Positions 38,001-47,682 of a stretch of DNA of 64,000 bases are shown in pieces. Within the stretch, counting starts at the first letter, position 1, and every line of letters begins with the position of its first letter. The position numbers and the translations under genes are program-made. The notes beneath the pieces were generated by a model that made no database searches, had not been told where the DNA came from, and worked only from the letters and a program-made list of their open reading frames with translations. Source of the stretch: Bactericera cockerelli (lineage: Eukaryota; Arthropoda; Insecta; Hemiptera; Triozidae); the NCBI GenBank assembly GCA_024516035.1, contig CM044961.1, forward strand, positions 5,887,515 through 5,951,514, written 5' to 3'.

Positions 38001-40721
38001 CTAATATACTGAAGATAAATAACTGATTCGGATAAAATCCTTTATCTTCATTCGATCAGGTCCAAAGAGGAACATCACAAACAATTTGCAAGATACAGGC
38101 TTATTGTATATTTATTGTCTTTGGATTTAAGTTGGTTGTATCTTCCAACAGTCAGACAGAATTCTGCAAAATGGCAGAGTGAGTTCGAAAGTTGTACCAA
38201 TATTTATTTTAATCTTCTTGTTTTAATTTGATTTCGATCAAAGACGTGTTAGTGTTTGCTCAGAATCAACCCATTATTAGAGGTCAAACGGACAATTTTG
38301 GCGATCAGACAATCACTGCCATCAGATTTCCTGATCAAGTTTAAACATAAATGTCTTCTCACTTTGACATGTGTAACAAAGCCATACGATAAATAAAATA
38401 CAAGTCCAATACTGTTAGTGTTAAGATTATCGTTATTAAAAGTTGAATGAAAAAAACTAATCATGTTTTACTACATGTTATATGAATGTGCTGATTATCT
38501 GCTCGTTGATAACATGATAATTCGGTGTCCTGTGAACTTGACCGCTAAGCCCTTATCTCCACTTCCTAGTCGGAAATGAGATAAGGACCCTATGCAATTA
38601 TGCACTTCATAATGTTGCACTTCATATTTTTTTATTTTTTTAAAGGCGAGTGTTACAGAGCCTTTTTTATTTCCTAGCCATGAATTTCCTTGCCTATAAA
38701 CAGGGAGTAGACCAGCATTGGCTTGGTTCTGGGGGCCCTTGTCAATTATTAGCCTACTTGTAAAGACAGTGGTAGAAGTGCTGAGTCATTCCTCCACTGT
38801 CTGGCTACCATCGTTTACGATGACGCCACCCTATGATGATGAGCCATGAAACAGGAGCTACTGTAGACGCTTGTGGTCTGTATTGTAGCTCGCCCATCCC
38901 ATAGTATGTCTCCCCTCTGATGGGCGAGAAGTGACACAATACTTCCCATTTGGGTGCTGGGTCAACACGGTCGCACCGGAAGGTATCCCTTACAAACAAT
39001 TGTAACCAAATTAAGAATACAAATTTTTGTCGGCACGGGGGATCGAACCCGAGACCTTCCGCATGGCAAGCGAGTGCTTAACCACTGAGCTAATCTAAAT
39101 TACATTGTGTGAGGGTACAATTCCCGCTACGCTTCTCAAGGCTGCGACTAGGGAAACTTGTTTTAAGCCTTAGGAAACCCATCGGGCAAAGTGACCCTTT
39201 GGAAAATACATTCATTATCTGCGGCTATCCGCGAGGTCCGTAAAGAAGATAGTACTTAAGGTCTTTCGAATAAGCGTGCCACCAGTGTTACTCAAAATAA
39301 GCACCATTTAGAAGAATAACCTTCCCAAATCGATGGTGAAAGACATCACAATTGCAGCCATTCGAGGTTCAAGTCGAATCATCCACAATTCTATACAAAC
39401 CTTGAATCATCCCAAGAAACAAAAAAGATAAAAAAAAAAAATGTTAAATTTTGTCAGTACTGTGTCTCACGGTAAGCATCACAGTGATGTCAGTTTGTAC
39501 CAAATATATTTACTACAAGCAGGCTGTCGCCCGCTTTGCGGGCCGAGGCATGGCCGTGAAAGCAAAAAATCCTTTTTCGTCAATGGCAGGTGTTGTAGTG
39601 GGAGTTTCGAAAAATCCCGTCTTATTGCACATCTAGACTATAAGACAAAGCTACCTACCAAATTTCAGCTTCCTAGGACTTACGGTTTGGGCTGTAGAGC
39701 GATGATCAGTCAGTGGTCAGTGGTCAGTGGTCAGTGAGTGACTTTGACATTTATATATAGAGATTTCTCTTCTAAAGAAACTCACCTGTCCGAAGAAATG
39801 GTTTGCACAAGTATTGGTACTCCTCAGATTTGAGCTGAGTTTTCTGGTTCACTTGATATGCAACGCTAGGATCGTTTATGATGATTAAAAGTTTTGTGCT
39901 TATCCAGAATCTCACCATGCCAGATCTGAAAACCATTATAAAACGTAAATATTTTTCTATTGTCTTGAAAATCAATATTTTTTTTTTAGAAAGAAAGTAT
40001 TTGTCAAGATCATTCGTCAAATAAAATAAATAAAATATAATTGACATATTTTACTATCTTCTTGAAAATCAATACTTTTTTTCTAGAAAGAAAGTATTTG
40101 TCAAGATCATTCGTCAAATAAAATAAATAAAATATAATTGTGATATTTTACTATCTTCTTGAAAATCAATACTTTTTTCTAGAAAGAAAGTATTTGTCAA
40201 GATCATTCGTCAAATAAAATAAATAAAATATAATTGACATATTTTACTATCTTCTTGAAAATCAATATTTTTTTTTTTAGAAAGAAAGTATTTGTCAAGA
40301 TCATTCGTCAAATAAAATAAATAAAATATAATTGACATATTTTACTATCTTCTTGAAAATCAATACTTTTTTTCTAGAAAGAAAGTATTTGTCAAGATCA
40401 TTCGTCAAATAAAATAACTAAAATAATTGTCATATTTTACTATCTTCTTGAAAATCAATACTTTTTTCTAGAAAGAAAGTATTTGTCAAGATCATTCGTC
40501 AAATAAAATAAATAAAATATAATTGTCATATTTTACTATCTTCTTGAAAATCAATACTTTTTTCTGAAAGAAAGTATTTGTCAAGATCATTCGTCCAATA
40601 AAATAAATAAAATAATTGTCATATTTTATTCTCTTCTTGCAGTCTAGTCTGTTTGGGCCGCATTCATAACAAAAGTATTGTTACATTTAATTCCTTTATT
40701 ATTTGTAATGTTGCATATTAT

Positions 40722-40762
<41 letters not shown>

Positions 40763-40975
40763 TACTCACTTTTTCGAGTACTTATAAAGCATCTCATCGA
40801 AATAGGAAACCACATCAGCGATGCTTCTACCGTAAAGCATGGATAAGTTCCCGAGCAAGGGGAGGGCCGGGTTGGGCCCCGGTAGTTGCCACCCAATCCA
40901 GTAAAGTTTCCTCCTTGCATAGTTGTAGCACAGGAATAAGCATGCTAGACTCAGGAGCCAAAAGTTGCATTTCTG

Positions 40976-41011
<36 letters not shown>

Positions 41012-41906
41012 GAGCACAATGAACCATTTACAAACAAAATTATGAAAATCTTCTCTTGAAAGTCAAGCTCGCCGGGAGGCGAGCGCTCGTCAAGAAGCGC
41101 CAGCCAACCGGCCTATATTAACACGAAACAGAGTTTATATGTATTTTCTTTTATTGTTTTTGCCCATACAGTATACAAGGAGATCTTTTTCAATGTTAGA
41201 TGAGTTAATACGTTATTTATTTTTTAGACAAAAGGAAATTGGTAATTGTTAAAGAATCTAGCATATAATCTAATTGAACAGAGAACAGGACTAGTTAAAT
41301 GTAATTATCTTTTATTGAAAAAACATGCTCCCAATTTTTTCATGTTTTTAACGCAATTCAGAAACTAATCAATTAAATTTAAATTAATTGGCTTCACAAA
41401 TGGCATTGTATTTCTGTGAATTTCTTTCATTAGTTAAAACAATGAAATTCTGATAATGAAAAAATCTTAAATCCCCAGGAAAACAAAATCTGGTGATGAA
41501 ATAAAAGTGCTCTCCATCAAAATTACAAAACAAGGTTAGGACTTGGATGGTTTCTGAGTTTCCAGTGAATGGAGGGCCCCCGTCGTGATATGACCATGCA
41601 GAGATGAAAGCGACTTCAAACTCGAAGAAAAAAAATTACAAAGTTCTATAAAGATCGCAAATAGCCAACCTCAAAAATCTGATTTAGTAACCAATGGTTC
41701 TACAAACAACTTAACTGACAGTTTAGCTGCACTCCATAATTTTCAAAGCTCAAAAAACGGGTCATTATAAAAGTAAATTTTAAATTAACAATGAATATCG
41801 ATTGAAAATATCAACAACAACAAAATTAACTAATGAATGTTAAAATTGTTAAAAAAAAAAATAATAATAATAATAAACTTACGACAAACAAGAGTTCCAG
41901 CAGCAT
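26090..41906 (-). CDS. CYP4-clan cytochrome P450, paralogue C
   Basis: Exons 41883-41906, 40770-40972, 39786-39925, 33657-33949, 30020-30200, 28531-28694, 27415-27616 and 26090-26427 total 1545 nt, giving 514 residues plus TAG. Anchor WLLSLACLFLCYNYARRKL and hinge PGPNPALPL indicate an ER membrane enzyme. C-helix W133-x3-K137; I-helix AGTDT 310-314; K-helix ETLR in exon 7; FDPDRW 426-431; heme loop FNNGPRKCLG, Cys454. All catalytic motifs are present, so it is probably active; substrate unknown (CYP4-clan enzymes oxidise fatty acids, hormones, hydrocarbons or xenobiotics). Introns are enlarged by transposons: a Tc1-like element in intron 3 and a long-TIR element in intron 4, plus tandem arrays in introns 2 and 7. 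The 3'UTR starts directly in a minisatellite that copies the last codons. Confidence 0.92.
27090..27405. repeat. Threefold ~104-bp tandem repeat beside P450 C exon 7
   Basis: Three units of CCTTTGATACTACTAGCC, ACCTTGCTTGAGACATT and TAAGACGTTACAATATGG. The last unit ends about 10 bp from the exon 7 donor. Confidence 0.9.
27415..27616 (-). CDS. P450 C exon 7 (K-helix)
   Basis: 202 nt; IKETLRMFPAAPYIG has the ExxR. The GTAAG donor lies at the edge of a threefold ~104-bp tandem repeat in intron 7. Confidence 0.92.
28531..28694 (-). CDS. P450 C exon 6 (I-helix)
   Basis: 164 nt; MVVAGTDTLATECTM is a complete I-helix oxygen-binding motif. Acceptor CTACAG, donor GTAAG. Confidence 0.92.
28735..28944 (+). 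mobile_element. Retroelement ORF C-terminal remnant
   Basis: Reads VETMGVWSDEGKKWIQEIGK, then MTIQRGNAASVLGALP and a stop. The IQRGNAASVLGxLP ending is one I recall from reverse-transcriptase-bearing elements of invertebrates. Located in intron 5 of P450 C, opposite strand. Confidence 0.5.
30020..30200 (-). CDS. P450 C exon 5
   Basis: 181 nt encoding YFQLRLVIPPLRNDLIHTLV and a Lys/Asn-rich end, YNG at the split codon. TTCCAG and GTAAT. Confidence 0.88.
30476..32889. mobile_element. 2.4-kb DNA transposon with ~550-bp terminal inverted repeats
   Basis: Ends TAGGGTGGAG and CTCCACCCTAC are flanked by an 8-bp direct repeat TGGGCTCA (30468-30475 and 32890-32897), suggesting an hAT-type 8-bp target duplication. 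The arms 30476-31024 and 32342-32889 are near-identical inverted copies. The 1.3-kb centre carries one plus-strand reading frame (next entry). It sits in intron 4 of P450 C. Confidence 0.85.
31299..31916 (+). pseudogene. Transposon-borne reading frame broken by one amber stop
   Basis: Open from 31299 with no ATG before VYGPMWF. It includes DPVIQRNAFYAHPENLLL, then an in-frame TAG at 31650-31652, and resumes as WHEVPVTEPPL, DVPCHTQCVARYLKLVT and ARDGLIRNQIGSRRM before TGA at 31914. From memory, proteins with HTQ..xR..KLVTxAS and RDG.IR...S motifs are dispersed in many arthropod genomes as uncharacterised transposon-linked genes. No transposase catalytic motif is evident. Function unknown. Confidence 0.6.
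33274..33520 (+). mobile_element. tRNA-derived SINE, family III
   Basis: GCCAGCCTCCGTGGTGTAAT, GGTTGTGACTACTGCCCGTG, GAGTTCGACTCCCGGTTGGG, then a body with AATGGAGGGTAAAACCCCC. In intron 4 of P450 C. A second copy starts at 52747, and body fragments lie at 41530-41620, 21690-21790 and 50025-50075. Confidence 0.75.
33657..33949 (-). CDS. P450 C exon 4 (C-helix)
   Basis: 293 nt with MPYWRWSKKAYLLG, a WxxxK C-helix. TTTCCAG acceptor; GTAAAT donor. Confidence 0.9.
34806..34980 (+). pseudogene. Transposase C-terminal remnant
   Basis: Reads KHSLRNLVARILLAFDDL, then FRNIRRNMMKRFNLCIQEGG and RHFQQFL-stop. The RxxxCIxxGGxHFxxxL ending is typical of Tc1/mariner-like transposases. No upstream catalytic part is left, and the frame breaks just before this segment. 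Confidence 0.65.
34995..35065. repeat. GA microsatellite
   Basis: Runs of GAGAGA with small interruptions directly after the transposase remnant. Confidence 0.9.
37471..37690 (+). mobile_element. tRNA-derived SINE, family I
   Basis: GGTAGTCAAGTGATTAACGC (A box region), GGTTCGAATCCC (B box), body with ACCTCGCCTGGTGGTTACC, and a TTATTATTATT tail. In intron 3 of P450 C. Other copies at 17825-18022 (minus), 50368-50461 (minus) and 5396-5690. Confidence 0.8.
38690..38845. repeat. Dispersed repeat with CCACCCTATGATGATGA end
   Basis: GACCAGCATTGGCTTGGTTC, CTTGTCAATTATTAGCC and CGATGACGCCACCCTATGAT. Also at 2555-2725 and 47405-47525. The adjoining 38850-39000 block (CTCATCCC, GATGGGCGAGAAG) recurs at 23195-23310 and 5030-5115. 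Confidence 0.7.
39786..39925 (-). CDS. P450 C exon 3
   Basis: 140 nt encoding SGMVRFWISTKLLIIINDPS and on to FLRTG. TTTCAG acceptor; GTGAG donor. Confidence 0.9.
39945..40640. repeat. Seven-unit ~97-bp tandem array in P450 C intron 2
   Basis: Each unit has TCTTGAAAATCAATA, a T run, TAGAAAGAAAGTATTTGTC and AAGATCATTCGTC, repeating at 94-98 bp. It begins about 20 bp before the exon 3 acceptor in genomic order and takes up most of intron 2. Confidence 0.92.
40731..41010. repeat. Paired ~30-nt A/T homopolymers flanking P450 C exon 2
   Basis: A runs at 40731-40760 and 40976-41010 lie on either side of the 203-nt exon 2. In gene sense these are T runs next to the acceptor and just after the donor. 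Confidence 0.9.
40770..40972 (-). CDS. P450 C exon 2 (membrane anchor and hinge)
   Basis: 203 nt. In gene orientation it is preceded by about 30 T then CAG, and followed shortly after GTGAG by another run of about 30 T. Encodes the anchor, PGPNPALPL and KYSKK. Confidence 0.88.
41883..41906 (-). CDS. P450 C exon 1 (start micro-exon, 8 codons)
   Basis: MLLELLFV then GTAAG. It is nearly identical to the micro-exon of A, which supports both calls. Phase 0. Confidence 0.72.
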
Positions 41907-42944
41907 TTTGAATCCAGAGTTCAGCAAGCTTCCACTAGCGACTGTCAGAAAAATCAGAACACACTGTCTTTAAGCTCAAGTAAAAATCCTGTACCTATTG
42001 AAGTATGGACAGTAATGGCCTTAATAGTTCTAATGATCCGTACCTACACTAGATGATTCTATTGATCTAAACGTTTGTGCAAAAAAATTGTCCAATATGC
42101 TGGATTTTTTACTTCATACCTCATTTGCTTGAAATTCAAAATGTAATTCTAGTTTCCTGTTTTCGCCTATTATGTATAGGACAGCTCGAAATTTTAAATG
42201 ACCGTGTGACAAGTAGGTTTTTTTCCTTCTTTTATACAGGGTATCTAAGTTTTTCCTTTAGAAAAGATCAGAAATTTCAAAGGACACTCTAAGATTAAAA
42301 TAATATGAGGTAATTTTTCGAAAAATTAAAGAAAAAAAATATTCACTTCAATGCCTAAACTTGAGACCATCTTACCTCAATTGTAGTAAAAAAAAATTCG
42401 GTTTTCAGATTCCCTATCGTTTCACATCACAATCTAACACTATTGAAAAAAAATCAGTTTGCTAGGATGTCGGAAAGAGACCCTTAGTGTTTTAAATTAC
42501 TTAGGATGTCCTCTTTGGCTCTGTTTGTCAAATTTCATATGTTTATGATGAAAAGAACCGAAGAAATATTGTTATAGGCTAAATAAAAACCGACTGAAAT
42601 GATTCGTGTAAAGATGCACTACCGTGCTTGGTAGAACTTGGCATGCCGCACTGCCGTGCCTTAAAATACTAATTCTGTGGTTTTAAAATTATTTATGATT
42701 TTACCAAATTGTTCTTTTATTATAATCATGTTATTTTCATTTCAATTAATTGTACAGCTACATATATGTATACGTATTTATCCATAGCAAACTCCCCAAT
42801 TCCCCGCACCACAAAAATTGATAGTTTGGCAAAGATTTTTTTTAACTGAAGGATGGAAGGAAAACTGAAGAACATTGGATATCAGTGGTCATCAGCCAGA
42901 GGAGTAGCTGCGTAACCATATAACTATACTATGGGTAAAAATAA

Positions 42945-43070
42945 TAATGGTTGGGTGGAAGAGATTGTCATAGGAAAATACCCCATTCTTTCTTTAGGAC
43001 ATATTTTGTTTGTTTCTTTTACCTTTTTCTTGTTTATATTGTTTCCGAACTTTGTGGTCTAAATACCAAA
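42945..43070 (+). mobile_element. Non-LTR 3' end fragment with decayed hairpin
   Basis: GGTTGGGTGGAAGAGATTGT followed by a mutated stem and TTTAGGACAT; abuts the dispersed repeat copy at 43195. Confidence 0.55.
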
Positions 43071-43194
43071 CATTTGATTGGAAACGACAATTGCATTTTG
43101 TCCTTTATTTATTTCTTTTTGGGTTTTCGTTTTTATTTCAGTGGCAGTTGGAATTTAAATGTAAATTTTGCAAATATTTAACGTCTTGCCTTGA

Positions 43195-43925
43195 AAAATA
43201 TAATACTTCTAATGATATTACTTCCGAGAAATTTCTAATATTAGAAATCGGAAGTATTGTGTTCGTTTTTGTAAAAAAAAATATTTTTTTTGCTCCGATT
43301 TCAATTTTTTTCATATTTCTGGACGTTTCATAACCTACTGAGTAAATTTGGTTTTGTGTCCGTCTGTCGGTCTGTCGGTCTGTCTGTCGGTCTGTTAAAA
43401 TGATTCCTTGTAACGCGCAAATCTCGGAAACTACTCGACCGATTTTGATAAAATTTTGCACACATCTAGGAGACATTCTGTAGATGGTTCCATTTTAAAT
43501 TCATCGAACGCATACCAGCGGTTCTGGGTGAAAGAGACCATGCGCCTGACCACTAACTTTTTACTTAAACGCTTATATCTCGTGAACGGTACATCCGATT
43601 TCGATGAAATTTTGTAAGAATATGCATATTATTGTTTTACATATGTTATTTATATTTATTTAGAAATTAATTATAATTTGACTCTGTTATTTAAGAAAAT
43701 CCAAAATTTTGGACAAAAAAGTAAAAAAATAAGGACCACGACTTGCCGATACAGAATTTTTTGTGGAATTTAGAATGTAGAAAAAACAATATTCTACCAT
43801 ATAAAACAAATTTGAAGAAAATCGGTTGAGCCGTTTTGGAAATACAAGTAATTTTGTATAAAATCTCAAAATTGGCACGTGTTTACAATGTGAAGCAATC
43901 ACGAGGAAGTATTGAGTCCATAATT
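43195..43925 (-). repeat. Dispersed ~0.7-kb repeat, copy 2
   Basis: Reverse orientation of the 8.2-kb copy, with its own short tandem block (GTCTGTCGGTCTGTCGGTCT) at 43364-43396. Lies between P450 C exon 1 and psi-D. Confidence 0.8.
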
Positions 43926-44193
43926 GGCAGTGTTTTTTTTACTTTCCTTATCCTATAATTAGGAAAGAATTGTATTTTCATAAAATTGTTAACAAGAAAC
44001 AGGAGACAGAAGAGTAAAAAATTTCATGATACAAAAAAATTCTCTCGCCATACAGAGAGGAAATAGCACGTGTATCTTGGGTACCATTCAAAGTGGAGTG
44101 AAGTTTGAGGAAATATTTTATTTGCAAAAAAATATAGTAAGTATACCTACTTCCAATGAATAGATGGAAAAAAAAATTAGCTCATCCATTTAA

Positions 44194-44343
44194 CACTTAG
44201 ACGACCGGGTGTACCACCGGTGGTACACGCACGTTCGTACGGAATGGACCGGGTGTACCACCGGTGGTACACAATGTCGGAGAGCCGTATTATCGACGGT
44301 CTTACAAGAGAATTCACGAAAAACCATGCCGGTCGTCTAAGTG
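44194..44343. mobile_element. 150-bp TTAA MITE with duplicated perfect palindrome
   Basis: Inverted ends CACTTAGACGACCGG are flanked by TTAA on both sides (44190-44193, 44344-44347), as in piggyBac-type elements. Inside, the perfect 20-bp palindrome GTGTACCACCGGTGGTACAC occurs twice, near 44209 and 44253. Lies 125 bp 3' of psi-D. Confidence 0.88.
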
Positions 44344-44468
44344 TTAAGAACTACAGTCAAAAAAATACTTTAGTGAACATAAAATCTCAATAAAAAATAT
44401 AAATTACTAAATTAAAAATGCATATATCTAACAGTGACAAAAAATCCGAATGATCCATTTTTGTATCA

Positions 44469-44783
44469 TTAATTTATTATTCTTTTCTTAAAAACGACCT
44501 GGCAGTTTGATTCAATCTTCACCGTCATACTCATCTTAACATGAATATCTTCAAACTTCTCACAACTTTTGCTTGTGTGAATTTCAAATGCTCGAAGGAC
44601 TGTGGCTCGAAGTCATGGTTTTTATCTGAAGCAGAGCGTAGCGTCCCCCAACACAATTCCTAGGACCATTATTGAAAGGAAGGTAGCTCCAAGGTGTTCT
44701 TTTCTCAACGTTCTCCGAAAGCCACCCATCGGGGTCAAACTCGTTATGGTTATCGTAATAGAGAGGGTTGTTCTGGATTTTTC
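44469..44783 (-). pseudogene. Solo, frameshifted last exon of a fourth P450 (psi-D)
   Basis: Reads IQNNPLYYDN, FDPDGWLSEN, then a heme loop FNNGPRNCVG and LLQIKTM. The frame then shifts by 1 mod 3 before ATVLRAFEI, continuing in the new frame to a TAA at 44469. The 5' part of the exon (GATIAIFI) and its acceptor are missing, and Arg of the DPDRW meander is Gly. No other P450 exons lie upstream within 19 kb. It most resembles paralogue A (LYY..N, LLQ.KTM). A relic of a lost tandem copy. Confidence 0.85.
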
Positions 44784-46249
44784 TGTATTAATTCGAGCTG
44801 TTTTATTTAACCTCTCTCATATTATTTTTGCTTCCTCCTATTGTTTCTCCGTAAAACATAAATTGATGTGTTGCACCTTATGTTAACTCAGCAAGTTTTT
44901 ACTGATAGAATTCCAAGTAATATTCGATGCAAAAACTGATAAGCATAAATAAATTTACTGGCTCATCTTCTAAGAAATATAGATAAAAAAAGAAAAAATA
45001 TATCTATAGCTGGTTATTTTAAGTACTTACCCACATTTTTTTTTTTTTTTTTTTAATCTCATTACTTTTATGGCCTTTTTTGTATCGGAGCTTTGCTTAT
45101 TTTTTCCCCTCACATTTTTGTTTTTGTGGGATATAATATTACTGGCTATTCCCGGCTATGCCCAGTCTGGGTCAGGTTAATGAGGGTAGCTAAAGCATAC
45201 TGCTGAAATAATGGGACTCATTAGTCCTAATCGGAAAGCATAAATGAGACAATATTGTTACTATAGATACCTGAGTTGTACTAGAAGTAGCAATTTCACC
45301 AGTCTAACAAATACAAAAAAAATAGAGCATGATGATAAAACTGCATAGTGAAAAACATGGGAATAAAGGAAAGATACAAGAAGAGGGGGTATTTTGATAC
45401 AACTATACATATTATAGCATCACACAGATGTATGAAAAACAGGCTAAGGGAGGGGGGTGAAAAATCATTTCGGAGATTGCCAACAGGGAGAGGTCTATTG
45501 AGACTCGCTTTTGTTTCATCACGAGGGATAGCTATTAATAAAGAGGATGGAAATAGGAGAGAAAGAGGGTGATGTAAAAGATAGGAGAGAAGGATAATGA
45601 GAGAGAAAAGGAGAGTTCAAACTACTGGGGGGGGGGATAATAATAATCCTAATAGACATTACAATACTTCGAGACAACATCAACAAAACAGTATACAGAA
45701 TGGCAATACTGTAGTAAATTCATGCAACATCACAAAAACATACCTACTTTTATAGTGAAACGATTACAAATTAAAAGAAATGTACTTAATCTACGAATAC
45801 AAAAGCCTCTGGAAATACAAGAAGTGAAAATCGCCCCCATCGTTCTATCCGCAACTCTGTCAATAATTCAGTGGACCATCTGGAAATAGCCTGCCCAAAA
45901 TTGTATTTATGGATTATAAAAAAGCGTTTGATTATCCTCTTGTAATACAACAAAGAAATTCAACATATAAAACCTAAATAGGTACCAACGCATCTCAAAA
46001 GACTTTGATTTCTGTCCACTTTTAGGGCATAACAGATTCGTATCGAGCAAAATGGAAAGAATAATAGACACAAATACTGCCCAATTAGGACGAAAGAGGC
46101 GACCCTATTCTTTTAGCAGTTCTTTTGGTGCCATTAGTGTCTTTTCAGTCTCAAATAAATGAAGACAAATTCATGCATTCATCCAACGGGATCCCTGGAC
46201 CACCTGGATGTTCTGGAAATATCGATGACCAGACTGGTGTCTTGACCAC

Positions 46250-46470
46250 TTGACCACCACTGCAAGAGGATATATGGTAAAGGAAAATAGTTGAGAAGGG
46301 AGAGAGAAAGAAAAAAAGAGAGTATGAGAGAAATAGTTCAGGAAAGAGAAGTGGTGTCCTTGCCACTTGACCACCAATGCAAGAGGATATAGGGGAAAGG
46401 ATATAGTTGAGAAGGGAGAGAGAAAGAGAGTATGAGAGAAATAGTTGAGGAAAGGGTTGAGGAAAGGGAA
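46250..46470. repeat. Purine-rich duplicated segment
   Basis: GACCACCACTGCAAGAGGATATA with a GGGAGAGAGAAAG tail occurs twice (46252 and 46368, variant ACCAATGC). The open frames over it are low-complexity. Confidence 0.75.
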
Positions 46471-46679
46471 GTGCAAATACTCACTCATTTATTATGTATG
46501 CTCTGGTGGTGCCAGGGGGGAGGGTATGAGAGTGTCCCAGAAGTGGTAGGGTACGCGATATTCACCTCGTCGCTATTAATTAATAGGAGACCATTGAGTG
46601 TTCCATTAGGCATGTTTCCCCGGCGAGATATTTATCAGGCTCTAATTTGTTCCTAATTGAAAAGCATTCCCTCTCTTTC

Positions 46680-47045
46680 TCTCCTCTCTCTCTCTTTCAA
46701 ACACACCACTCTCGATCCATCAAAGTACTACCCCATTGCTCTCTTTATCCTCTCAATAAACAGTACTCTTCCATTCATCTCATCTCTCTCTTTTTCTCTC
46801 CTCTCTCGATCCATCTAAGTACTAAACCATTGCTCTCTTTATACTGTCAATAATCAGTACTCTTCTATACATCTCATCTCTCTCTTTTCTTCTCCTCTCC
46901 TCTCTCTTTTTCTCCCCTCTCTCGATCCATCAAAGTCAACACTACCCCATTGCTCTCTTTATCCTGTCAATAAACAGTACTCTTCCATTTCATCTCATCT
47001 CTCTTATTTACTCTCTCTCTCTTTCTCTCACTTCCATCGGTTTTT
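46680..47045. repeat. Pyrimidine-rich threefold repeat upstream of channel start exon
   Basis: Three units of CTCTCGATCCATCAAAGTAC, CCATTGCTCTCTTTATCC and CAATAAACAGTACTCTTC separated by CT-rich runs, spaced 100-115 bp, about 0.5 kb 5' of the start-codon exon. Could lie in the promoter or in the first intron. Confidence 0.85.
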
Positions 47046-47578
47046 TTTTTCTCTCGCTTTTTATATGTTTTCAGCCAAAATACTTCCCCAATTAAAACAT
47101 TGGCTCCACTGAACTGCATTTGTCAGACTGCAGTATAATAATTGACGTGTGTTCAAACATTTGTCCAGATAATGTGCAGGTCTGTGGGTCCATTTTGAAG
47201 TACATTTTCTGTTTGTACAAATTCAGCCAGACGTTGGCTCACCTGATACATGGACATAAGCAGACTCGGCTGTTGGGTGGTTACCAGAGGAAAGTACCTA
47301 ATTAATTAGTTCATGTGGTTTTATCCGCTTCAAACGTCTGGTGAGATCTTCAATCCTAAGAAAATGGACGGTCTCGGGATATGAGAACTTTTTTTTTCCT
47401 TGGGATCTTTTTGCGCCCTTGTCAATTATTAGCCTCCTTGTACAGACAGTGGTGGAAGTGCTAAGTCATTACTCCACTGACTGGATACCATCGTTCACGA
47501 TGACGCCACCCTATGATGATGATGGGATATTTTTTAATTTCTTGCCTCTGGTCTGATTCTGATTTCAGATGTCCTAAT

Positions 47579-47682
47579 ATGGACAGAGGGACGTTGCTGC
47601 TTCGAGCGGCCATCATAGTGTGCACCTGCTACGTGGTGGTGCCTCCTCCGACAGTGTCGGGCATCAACCCCAAGTCCAAGAT
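47579..47682 (+). CDS. pHCl: pHCl-like exon with start codon and signal peptide
   Basis: Preceded by GATTTCAG at 47561-47568, so a 5'UTR exon lies upstream. A two-codon uORF (ATG TCC TAA) sits at 47569-47577 just before the start ATG at 47579. Encodes MDRGTLLLRAAIIVCTCYVV and on to PKSK; donor GTGAGT splits the next codon 2+1. Confidence 0.75.

Larger units (their letters stand above)
41907..47578. other. Intergenic region between P450 C and the channel
   Basis: Divergent arrangement: P450 C leaves leftward, the channel rightward. Contains the 43.2-kb repeat, the TTAA MITE, psi-D and purine/pyrimidine-rich blocks. At least one 5'UTR exon of the channel must lie upstream of 47568 but was not located. 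Confidence 0.55.

Noticed and set aside
39030..39105. Possible tRNA-Gly-like gene on the minus strand
   Set aside because: GCC-like anticodon loop and B box are seen, but the 5' acceptor strand does not pair with the 3' side; more likely a SINE head.
45348..45572. 74-aa basic open frame
   Set aside because: AG-rich simple sequence without homology or splice context.
46151..46656. Open frames of 71-105 aa over purine-rich DNA
   Set aside because: Low-complexity duplicated sequence with no domain and frame noise on both strands.
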